From Caulochytrium protostelioides (taxonomy: Eukaryota > Chytridiomycota > Caulochytriomycetes > Caulochytriales > Caulochytriaceae): a stretch of DNA of 28,974 bases. The notes under the pieces are model-generated. The model was not told the origin of the DNA. It saw only the letters and a list, made by a program, of their open reading frames with translations, and searched no databases. How positions within the stretch are numbered: the stretch's first letter is position 1; every line of letters starts with the position of its first letter. The DNA is taken from NCBI GenBank assembly GCA_003615045.1, contig ML014326.1:1-28974 (forward strand), written 5' to 3'. Positions 1 to 7,882 of the stretch are shown one piece after another. The translations under genes and the position numbers were made by a program.

Positions 1-757
1 CTTGAGTTCCTTCAGCAGGTCATAGAGCACGCAGGTGTCGATCGTGATGAATTGGACACATCCCTGGGCCACCGGCACGACGTTGACGGCCGCTGACGGC
101 TCCTCAGCGGCTTCCATGTATCACTAGACGAGAACGGCTGGGCGCTTGTTTGTCCACCGCGATGCCCAACACGTGGCAAGGCCCCGCCGCCGTCTGCTCC
201 ATGACCGGCGACCGCTCCGCGGCGGGCAAGTCCCGACGCGGCTCCCACCCGCAAATCCGACGCTGCATCCAGAGTCGTTGGGGGTCCGTCAGGCCGCCTA
301 GAAGATCCGCAGGTACTGCTTGACCCGCGCCTCGAAGCTTAGCTGGGAGTGGTTGCGCAGATTGGTCTCGTACTTGATGGCGCCAGCCGTATACATGTTG
401 CTGTCGCCGAGGTGGCGCTGCGTGGGCAGTCTGGCGGTCAGCAGCGGGTGGTCCTGATAGAAGTCACACACGTGAGGATCTGGCTTGGCGGTGCCCGCCA
501 CGCCCAGCATGTGCTGCCGATAGAAGGTCGTGCATGTCAGGTCAGGCAGCTGCGCATCCACGACGTCCTCGACGCCGTAGAAGCATCGCTTCAGCAGGCC
601 GGACAATGCGATGCTGGCGATGTGGTAGCGCTGAGAGAAGGCCTCCACACGCGCGCGAATAGCGTCTCGAACCTGGCGGTTGTCGTCACCTTGCAAGTAC
701 TTCAGCAGCGCAGCCTTGACCACCGTCTCCGTCAAACCCGGGCAACGCCAGCGTCAT
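1..757 (-). pseudogene. Frame-disrupted gene, possibly mobile-element (TnpB/Fanzor-like) N-terminal region; runs off left edge
   Basis: Protein-like sequence on the minus strand continues across three reading frames. An ATG at 757-755 opens a few codons (MTLALPG). After a likely one-base shift near 735-738 (the GGGTTT run), a 145-codon frame follows (735-298) and ends at TAG 300-298. It contains LLKRCFYGVEDVVDA, TTFYRQHMLG and YETNLRNHSQLSFEARVKQYL. Overlapping that stop, another frame reads on as GGLTDPQRLWMQRRICGW until TGA at 106-104. A third frame, 117-1, includes AQGCVQFITIDTCVLYDLLK and leaves the window. There is no room for an intron at the TAG, so the frame changes mean decay or assembly indels. 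The LRNH...FEARVKQYL and IDT-x-LYDLL patterns remind me of large multicopy proteins of early-diverging fungi, some related to TnpB/Fanzor nucleases. That match is from memory and weak; no catalytic region lies inside the window. Confidence 0.4.
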
Positions 758-850
758 GGGACCATGAACTGAATGCGGTACTGCCTCCGTGGGGACCCAT
801 GCATGGTTTCATGGAGGGGATGGGGTGCGTGTTAGTTAAGGATGGGCCTG

Positions 851-856
851 TATATA
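851..856 (-). promoter_or_regulatory. Candidate TATA box for the left-edge gene
   Basis: TATATA sits in an AT-rich island (about 845-910) about 95 bases upstream, on the minus strand, of the ATG at 757-755. The motif is palindromic, so its direction is uncertain. A second AT-rich run, ATATAATGTATAATATG, lies at 891-907. No gene that would use it is seen on the plus strand. Confidence 0.25.
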
Positions 857-973
857 AGCACACGATGTCACGAATGCTTTTGTGTAAAGTATATAATGTA
901 TAATATGAGCAGAAGGAGAAGCGATGGGTAGTCATACCTGCCCGATGCCCGGTATGGCCGACATGGTTGACGT

Positions 974-1330
974 CTATACGTCCGATGGCTTCATGACCCG
1001 CAGCGTGCGGGCATCACAGCCGAGCTGCGTCGCGCCGCCGTTCACGCTTTTCCCCGAGCAGCACACGGTATTCGTCGTACACTGCTGCGTGGCGCTCGTG
1101 GCGAGCAGCTGCACGGTGATGGGGACGCAGTTCGCGCCAACGTGGACGTTGTTCAGCAGACCTGCCAGGATGCCCGTGGCCGAGGAGTCCGGGCTCGAGA
1201 TGTCCGAGCAGCAGTAGGACGTGCTGCCGTTGCTGCAGGCAATCGCCGTGTCGCCGACCGAGTTCGCCGCGGCGCCGGTAGCACTCGCCGTGACGGCGGC
1301 CACCGTCAGAATGCTCTTGGTCGGGTGCAT
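974..1330 (-). CDS. Class I hydrophobin (secreted)
   Basis: This 118-residue protein is probably a small secreted amphipathic protein that self-assembles at air-water or cell-wall surfaces. All eight hydrophobin cysteines are present in the diagnostic order: C, seven residues, CC, 26 residues, C, 15 residues, C, five residues, CC, 13 residues, C. The local text also fits class I: VHVGANCVPITV before and after the fourth cysteine, TVCCSG at the second pair, and NGGATQLGC at the last cysteine. The N-terminus (MHPTKSILTVAAVTASATGAAA) is a short, weak but plausible signal peptide with cleavage near AAA-NS. The ATG has a good context (CATCACC before it) and a pyrimidine-rich leader. No intron is needed, whereas basidiomycete hydrophobin genes usually have several. 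The 13-residue tail after the last cysteine is at the long end of the usual range. The family call is firm; the surface it coats cannot be inferred. Confidence 0.87.
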   Translation of the reverse strand: MHPTKSILTVAAVTASATGAAANSVGDTAIACSNGSTSYCCSDISSPDSSATGILAGLLNNVHVGANCVPITVQLLATSATQQCTTNTVCCSGKSVNGGATQLGCDARTLRVMKPSDV

Positions 1331-3379
1331 GGTGATGAATCAGCGGTTGGCATGACAATGGGAAAGCCGAAGCAAGGTACGCTGATGTCGTGGAAGGTGA
1401 TTCAGAGAGGATAAGGATGCCCGGGGTTCAGCACGGGATAGCATGATCAGCGGGTGGTGGTGCAGTAGGAGGCAAGATCCCACACCGACATGTATGTTCA
1501 TGGGGATCATCGGTCATGGCGCCCTTGCCTTTATACGCCTCACTTTCCCGAGGCCGGTGTGCTGCCCATCACATCGCATCCATTCTCTTTCTCAGTCATG
1601 TTTGTATGCCGCAGCCGCAGCCTCAGCAGAAAGAGATGTGCTGCTTCCCCGACGGCACGTATCACATCGATGGCGCGTAAGCGCACCCCCGATGGCTTCA
1701 CCTGCCATGGAAGGATGCGCATTCTCCGAAGGCCGACATGTCGATCCTCCCTTTTTTTCTCTCGTCCGGCTGGCTGCCGACAGAGATTCCAGCAAGGCCA
1801 CCCCTGCGGTCGCATCAAGATGTCAATCCATCGCATCGTTGTGTCCTCATGGGGGATGACGCGGTGCTTGTCCAGCGGTAGTCCGCCGCGCTCTACGCAG
1901 CGACCCATCCCGGCTTAGATCTGTCGAGGGCGGGCGCCCACTTCTGAACTGCCCCTGCCGAAGTACTTGGACCCCGGGGGGCACCATGGAGGGTATGGCG
2001 CGTTAAACTAGGGTATGCGATGCGTTTGATGACGCTAGGCGCCCCGTGGTCCCCTCGTATCATCATGCCACGGGCCGTTCACGGGCATGCCATACAGACG
2101 TTGCAAGGCATTGACAACACGATGCGAAGCATCCACCGTCAGATGATCGCGCAGAAGGCCAGAGACGCTAAATGAAACTCCGCCTCGCTTCCAGCTGGCC
2201 GGCAAATGTCAGTCACTCGCATGCTTTCAGCATTCAGGGTGTTGTCCAATCGCGCCTGGTGAAGATACCATGTCGCGTCCTCAACGCGGTGTCGCTGGGT
2301 GTCGCTGGGTGATGCTTCTCCAAGCAGATAGGTGTGTCGGGGCGGGGCGGGTCGTATCAAGACCCGAAAATCCATGCAAATCGCTGTGTGCTATACCATC
2401 CATGTGCTCATGTATACGGCATGGCTTCGGGCTTTCGCTGGTCGACCAAGAACCGTAGCACGACATGATAAGAAACCCGCACACTAGGGCCATGTTACCA
2501 TCGCAGTATTGTGTTTAAGGGCCGCGTTTGCGGCAGTCGTGTAGGGTGATTGACGCTTACATAAACTACTCCGCTCGTACTCCAAGCATGTGGTCCACGT
2601 CAGTGCTGGTCCGGGCGAAATCGGACGAAGGAAACGTAAAAACGGCATCGAGGGTCGGATCAGTGTCTGTCTGTTCGTCGCTGATCGGTCCGCCACCAAG
2701 CATGCACGACCTTCCCACGGTTCATGACCCCTCGCGAAAAAACCTTTTCGCCCCGTCGGAAAGTGGAGCGAGCGCGAGCTTCCGTTGTCCGTTTCAACTG
2801 CTTTTTTTTATTTATGTTTTCGAAAGTTGTTCTTCATGCAATCAGTCTTCTGGAACCTCACCATGGTGACGGCGCAATGGCCCCTCGATTGGCCGTTTTG
2901 GCGCGAAAAACGCTGCCGCATCGACGGCCGCTGTCGCCACCGCCACCGCCACCACCGTGGCCCTCGGGAGGAGGAGGGCGAGCGGTCCAGCTACACCTCC
3001 CCGCCGCTTGCTCCACCGCTCAGCGGCAGGAAACGTGTGGGGACTCGGGGCTATGGGCGCGGCGTATGAACGTCGGCGGCCCGGCGCGGGACAGCGCCCT
3101 GCCGTGCATGGCATCCGCGAACGGCGACCTCGGCGGGGCCGTTTCCCCCCCAACCTCCACCAGGGTCCGCCGATCCGTGGGGCGAACCACGACGGGTGCC
3201 CATCAGCGGGACGCGTCAGCAGCCGTCGCGCATCCGATCGCGGTAGCGACGGCGATCGCGACAGCGAGCGCTCGGCCATGCCGCGGAAGGTTGGGTCGGA
3301 TCCGGCGATTTGCCGCAGGGATGCGCAAGAGCGGCCCGCAGGCAGCATCCGCGGGAGAAACCGCGTCGCCATCCAGGGC
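1331..3379. other. Intergenic, no gene recognised
   Basis: About 2 kb separates the hydrophobin start from the RPA2 stop. It holds the hydrophobin promoter on its left and the RPA2 3' flank on its right. Open frames exist on both strands, but their translations are low-complexity Arg/Pro/Ala sequence or have no recognisable motifs. The stretch at about 1960-2850 is less GC-rich than the rest, with short T and A runs near 2740-2830. No tRNA B-box pattern was seen. A small direct duplication of about 10 bp occurs near 2289-2312. Confidence 0.6.
1530..1535 (-). promoter_or_regulatory. Candidate TATA box for the hydrophobin gene
   Basis: On the minus strand this reads TATAAA, followed by GGCAAGGGCGCC. 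It is about 200 bases upstream of the hydrophobin ATG at 1330. The distance is long but possible for a fungal gene with a leader. The assignment rests on motif and position only. Confidence 0.22.
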
Positions 3380-4492
3380 TTAGGGCATGCATTTGAAGTG
3401 GTTCTGGTCGATAGTCGCGTAGATGACGCCCTCGGTGCTGAGCCGCGCAACGGCGTTGCGGACCTCGTCGGCGGAATGGTGCGCGCGGAGGTGCATGATG
3501 ACCTCGTCGATGTGGGTCCCGCTGTCGGCCATGCTGCCCGTCGACTCTTGCTGGCGCGCGAACGTGAGCACACGCCGCTGCACGGGGTCTAGCGCGCTCC
3601 AGAGGTTTTCCTGCTGATCGACCGACTCGGCGGTCACGACCTGCGCCTGGCCATAGGCGCCGCCCGCCCCGGCGTCGGTGGCCTTGGCCCCGCGCAGGGC
3701 CGGCAGACCTTTGCGCGCGATCTGGTGCTCCAGCACGGCTTGCAGGAAATGGAAGGTCAGCTGGTCCATTTGCGTCACCGGCTTGATCAGGTTGGTGGTC
3801 ATGTTCTTGCGCCCCTCCGACTCGCGGAGCGTCCCGACGATGCTCACATACATGCCGGTGGCGATCGTCTCGACGGCCGTGCCAGACGCGGCGCCGCCGG
3901 CCTCGGCGTCGAAGCCGTCGCCGTAGCCGTCGCCGAACGCGTCGGAGGCCGCGGCGCCGGCCTGGTTCTGCTGCAGCCAGCGGCGCACCTCGATCGTACC
4001 GGTGCCGTCCGTGACGGAGAAGAAGGTGTGCGATGCGCTCGCGCGCATGACCTCGACGCGGCCGACGATGCAGATGTTCTTGACCTCCTGCCCGTCGATC
4101 AGCAGCCGCGAGGCCTCGTCCGTCTGCGCATGCAGGATCTGCTTGATGGTCACCGAGCGCAGCGTGCTGTTCCCCTTGGCGGCGCCTTTGCCGTTCTGCG
4201 AGGCGTCGCCGTACGTACCCGACGCCATGTAGCCGCCGCCTTGGCCGCCGCTGCCGCCGGCTTGGCCGGCGCCGACATTGAAAAAGTCACTGACCGACGG
4301 TGTCGTCGCGCTGTTACCGCCGTGGCCCGAGTTGTACGAGAAGCCGCCAAAGCCGCCGCCTTGGCCGCCGCCTTGGCCACCGCCTTGGCCGCCGCCGTAG
4401 CCGCCATTGCCGTTGTTGTTGTTGTTGTTGCTGCCGTGGCCCGAGTCAAAGCCGCCGTAGCCGCCGTCGAAACCGCCGAAGGCGTCGCCCAT
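3380..4492 (-). CDS. RFA2: Replication protein A 32-kDa subunit (RPA2/Rfa2)
   Basis: This is the middle subunit of the RPA heterotrimer, which binds single-stranded DNA in replication, repair and checkpoint signalling in the nucleus. The 370 residues start with a Gly/Asn/Gln-rich tail (1-110, with a six-Asn run and repeated GGGQ), which corresponds to the flexible phosphorylated N-terminus. An OB fold follows at about 138-250 (ICIVGRVEVMRASASHTFFSVTDGTG, cited here as 139-164; later GMYVSIVGTLRE and NLIKPVT). The C-terminal winged helix is at about 300-370 (THIDEVIMHLRAHHSADEVR to the end). The family is usually about 270 residues. The extra length is the Gly-rich tail and an Ala/Gly/Asp insert (about 176-206) within the OB fold. 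The chosen ATG begins MGDAFGGFDGGYGG, which fits the GG-rich start of the family; an in-frame ATG 78 bases upstream would add an unconserved extension. No intron. It is divergent from LST8. Confidence 0.93.
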   Translation of the reverse strand: MGDAFGGFDGGYGGFDSGHGSNNNNNNGNGGYGGGQGGGQGGGQGGGFGGFSYNSGHGGNSATTPSVSDFFNVGAGQAGGSGGQGGGYMASGTYGDASQNGKGAAKGNSTLRSVTIKQILHAQTDEASRLLIDGQEVKNICIVGRVEVMRASASHTFFSVTDGTGTIEVRRWLQQNQAGAAASDAFGDGYGDGFDAEAGGAASGTAVETIATGMYVSIVGTLRESEGRKNMTTNLIKPVTQMDQLTFHFLQAVLEHQIARKGLPALRGAKATDAGAGGAYGQAQVVTAESVDQQENLWSALDPVQRRVLTFARQQESTGSMADSGTHIDEVIMHLRAHHSADEVRNAVARLSTEGVIYATIDQNHFKCMP

Positions 4493-4970
4493 GGCGAGAG
4501 TCCGTAGCAGGGGGTTGGAGAGAGGCGGGCAAGGAGGGCGCGCGCCGCCGTCGGGTGAGCCGTCGACCAAGAAGCGTGGGACGACGCGGCGGAGAAGGAT
4601 CGATCCCCGAGGCGAGTATGATGGGCGCGGGGGTTGGATGGCCGGCAGCTCACGTTTGCAGCGAAGAAGCTCGACATACGCGCGACATACGTCAGCAGCT
4701 GCAAGCGAGTGGCGAACCCGTGCGCGTGGCCCTGAGCGAATGGCCGGGCCGCCATGCAGGGACGCGCGTCCCTAGTATGGAGCCTCTTCGCGGCCGGCGG
4801 GAAGCGAGGGATCGCCGACCGATGCGAACGCCCGCGACAGCCGGCGGCGACGTGGCGTTCGGCAGCAGCAGCGACAGCACGCGGTGGCGGGCGGGTCGCC
4901 CCTCGGTGGACCCCTAGCGACGACGGCGCGACGGCGGGCGTCAGGGGCGCCGTGGGCGCGCGGGCGAGGA

Positions 4971-5048
4971 GGCCGCTCGCCGTGGCCGCTCGCCGTGGCC
5001 GCTCGCCGTGGCCGCGCGCCGTGGCCGCGCGCCGTGGCCGCGCGCCCA
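4971..5048. repeat. 13-bp minisatellite, six copies, flanked by an inverted repeat
   Basis: Six head-to-tail copies of GGCCGCTCGCCGT are present. The first three are identical and the last three carry a T-to-G change (the sixth also ends differently). A perfect 15-base inverted pair flanks the array: CGCCGTGGGCGCGCG at 4948-4962 and its complement within about 5074-5089. The whole block could therefore form a long stem. It lies in the RPA2-LST8 promoter region. Confidence 0.85.
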
Positions 5049-5463
5049 GCCGTCGGCGTCGCACCCGCCGACGGCGCGCGCCCACGGCGAGCGGACAGCT
5101 TGGCGGTCGCCGCCGCGCACGGCTCCCGCAAGCCTGCGCGGAAGGCAGGCATCACCGGCATCACCGGCGGCGACCGCGGCAGGAGCGTTCCAGATCGCCG
5201 GATCCGTCAGCGCCACGTGCTGTCCGTGGCGGCCGGCGACGATGCCAAGCGCAGGGAGACGCGGGCCGCCGGGCGAGCGGGCGCGCTTGATATCCGGCAG
5301 GGCGGCGCAGTGCGTGCCGCGGAGGGGTCGACGCGGACGGTCGAGGCGCCGGCATACCGGCCGGTCGGCGCATGCGGTCTCCTCCCGCCTGAGGCGGCGG
5401 ACCGTTACCGCTGCCGCTCAAGCGCCCCTCTCCTTTCGCGCCGCTCTTCTCGGCTCCTCGCGA

Positions 5464-5464
5464 C

Positions 5465-5547
<83 letters not shown>

Positions 5548-5571
5548 CCGCTGCTGCTGCTGCTGCTGCCG
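5464..5571. repeat. CTG/CAG trinucleotide tract (about 36 units)
   Basis: The tract is CTG repeated about 36 times, with two TTG interruptions and one CCG interruption. It ends 57 bases before the LST8 ATG, so it lies in the LST8 promoter or 5' leader. It is followed by further trinucleotide-like sequence (CAT and CCG runs, 5572-5612). It is not part of the LST8 reading frame, because an in-frame TGA at 5614-5616 separates them. Confidence 0.92.
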
Positions 5572-5628
5572 CCGCCATCAAAATCATCATCATCGTCGCC
5601 GCCGCCGCCGCTGTGATTTGTCGCCAGA

Positions 5629-7027
5629 ATGCCGCCGCATTCGCACGCCCAGAACACGAGCGCGAGCGCGGCTGCCGCCGCGGCCGCCGTGGCCGCCGCG
5701 GCACAGCAGGCCGGCTCGGCGGCCAGCGAGGTGGTGCTCGCCACCGCCGGTTACGACCATACCATCCGCTTCTGGGAGGCGCTGAGCGGCATCTGCATCC
5801 GGACCATCCAGCACCCGGACTCGCAGGTGAACCGTCTGACGATCTCGTCCGACAAGCGGTTTCTCGCGAGCGCCGGCAACCCCCACGTGCGGCTCTATGA
5901 TGTGCAGTCCAGCAATCCCAACCCGGTAGGTGGTGCTTTGGCACGGGCGGCCTCACGTGGCGATGGCGACCGTGGATGCCCGTCGCTGGCAGGCGTGGGT
6001 GCATCGCGTCGCATTACACCGCATCACATCACCAGGCATGGTTCTGCATCCTCGCTCACGCCGCTCTTTTCTTGGTTGCTTCCTGGTCCTGTTCATGGAT
6101 GAACGGCCTCATGGGTCTTGCATCGTGCATTGGACCGCTCAGATCTCCTCCTTCGACGGCCACTCGGGCAATGTCACGGCGATCGCGTTCCAAGCCGCCA
6201 ACCGCTGGCTGGTCACGGGCAACGAGGACGGCAGCATCAAGATCTGGGATGTGCGCGCGCCGGGCGTCCAGCGCGAGTATGATCTGAAGACGCCCGTGCA
6301 CGATGTTATTATCCACCCGAACCAGGGCGAGCTGATCTCGGCCGACCAGAGCGGCGCCGTGCGCGTCTGGGACCTCGGCCAGAACGCGTGCACCCACGCC
6401 CTCATCCCCGAGGACGACGTGCCGGTCCGGTCGGTCACGATGGCGTCCGACGGGTCGATGCTGGTCGCCGCCAACAACCGCGGCAACTTCTACACGTGGC
6501 GGACCCGCGGCCGCGCCGGCCCGCTCGGCCCGGACGTCGCCCCGCTCGCCAAGACCAACGCCCACGCCAAGTACATCACCAAGGCCCTCCTCAGCCCCGA
6601 CACCCGCATGCTCGCCACCTGCTCCGCCGACCATACCGTGCGCATGTGGAACACCCACGCCCACCTCCTCTACGGCAGCGCCAGCGCGTCCGGCAACCCC
6701 CATGCCCCTGGCACCGGCGCCACCGCCAGCGGGTCCACCGGCGGCGGCGGTTCACGCCCGTCTTCCTCAGGCGGCCCGACCGGCGAGGGCAGCAGCAGCA
6801 GCAACACCAACGGCGGCGAACACCGGTTCACGCTGGAGCGCGTGCTCGGCGAACACTCCCGCTGGGTCTGGGACTGCGCCTTCAGCGCCGACTCGGCGTA
6901 CCTCGTGACCGCGTCCTCGGACCACAAGGCGCGGCTTTGGGATGTCGGCGCCAGCGAGCCAATACGGGTCTACCAGGGCCACACGAAAGCGGTCGTTTGC
7001 GTGGCGCTGCACGACATCAGCCTCTAG
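5629..7027 (+). CDS. LST8: LST8, WD40 subunit of TOR complexes (two exons)
   Basis: LST8 is a seven-bladed WD40 propeller that binds the TOR kinase domain in TORC1 and TORC2. Exon 1 (5629-5925, 99 codons) includes [17 protein letters not shown] and [15 protein letters not shown]. Exon 2 (6143-7027) resumes with [16 protein letters not shown]. The joined text SNPNP-ISSFDGH matches the strongly conserved SNNPNPxxSFEGH region of the family. Later blades show IKIWDVR, VRVWDLG, VRMWNTH, and WVWDCAF with ARLWDVG. The protein is 393 residues against about 303 in yeast. The excess is an Ala-rich N-terminus (about 30 residues) and a Gly/Ser-rich loop of about 55 residues between the last two blades (after [13 protein letters not shown]). 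The start is the first ATG after an in-frame stop at 5614. It is divergent from RPA2 and convergent with the giant kinase gene, 177 bases apart. Confidence 0.95.
5926..6142 (+). other. LST8 intron (217 bp, phase 0)
   Basis: The donor is GTAGGT after codon 99 and the acceptor is GCTCAG at 6137-6142. Splicing restores the conserved LST8 sequence across the junction. Reading through without splicing would give an unrelated Arg/His-rich insert. This is the only intron I can support in the window. Confidence 0.9.
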
Positions 7028-7174
7028 TCTCTCTCTCGCCTCGCGTTGCGCCTTGCCCGTCGGGCTCCCGCCGGCTCGTGCGAGACAAAACGAGGGGGGG
7101 AGCCCCGATCCAAGAGCAACGTCGATATCCAACAGCCAATTCAGAAAATGGCGACCCCCAGGCCACCCTGTATA

Positions 7175-7180
7175 AATAAA
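7175..7180 (+). terminator. Candidate polyadenylation signal for LST8
   Basis: AATAAA (within TATAAATAAA) lies about 150 bases after the LST8 stop and 25 bases before the end of the converging kinase gene. The two 3' ends must therefore be very close or overlap. Confidence 0.45.
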
Positions 7181-7204
7181 CGTAGCCAACGGATGAACGC
7201 GCGT

Positions 7205-7850
7205 CTAGCGGAGGTTAAGCAGCGGCAGGACCTCGAGATAGAGGCGCTTAAAGAGCCAGATGTCGCCGCGGATGCGCTTGAAGTCCAGCACATAGAGGCC
7301 CGGCAGGTTCTTGATCTTGTGGACTTCCACCGAGAATTTGACCGATTGCGGCGCCGCCAGCAGCTGCTGCATCGCTGTCGAGACGGCCGCGACGGGGGGC
7401 ACCGACGGCGGCGGCGGCATCCGCGGCGTCGCACCCGACGGCGCGCCCGGCGAGGCCGACGCCCGCGGCGTCGCCCCGAGCCCCCCATGGCTTCGCTCGG
7501 CCCCGGCCGCCGGGGGCCGCGTCGGCGTGGTCGGCGAGCCGCGGCCCGAGCGCGTCAGGCCCGGCGAGCGGACCGGCGTCGGCGGCACGGGGCTCGCGGT
7601 TAAGCTGGCGGTCCGCGCCGGCGGCACGACCGGCCGCGCGCCGGCGGCGCGGGGCCCGTCCCGCATGGCCACGGCTGTGGACGCCGGCGCCGGCGCCGAC
7701 TTGGCGGCCGATGGCCCAACGCCCCGCGCGACGTCCCGCGCGTCCACGTCGTCGAACCCGCGGTTCCAGTGGCTGCCGCGCTGGGCGCGCAGGAAGAGCC
7801 GCTGGAACACGTTCATGGGGCCCGAGGATGGAGAGGCCGTCGCGCGGGGC

Positions 7851-7882
<32 letters not shown>

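Larger units (their letters stand above)
4493..5628. other. Divergent intergenic region between RPA2 and LST8
   Basis: This 1.1-kb region must hold both promoters. It is extremely GC-rich between about 4880 and 5420 and includes a 13-bp tandem repeat and a CTG tract, listed separately. No convincing gene is present: all long frames through it are Arg/Ala-rich or run through the repeats. I see no clear TATA box for either gene. Confidence 0.6.

Noticed and set aside
1540-1908. A 122-codon minus-strand frame upstream of the hydrophobin
   Set aside because: Composition is Arg/Leu/Met-rich without domains and it overlaps the likely hydrophobin promoter. A small unknown gene cannot be fully excluded.
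4150-5085. A 311-codon minus-strand frame over the RPA2 5' end and its promoter
   Set aside because: It overlaps RPA2 in another frame and reads as Arg/Ala/Thr low-complexity sequence, passing through the 13-bp minisatellite.
5418-5744. Frames through the CTG tract encoding poly-Ser, poly-Ala or poly-Leu
   Set aside because: All frames through a CTG tract are open. None is joined to LST8, which has an in-frame stop at 5614 before its ATG.
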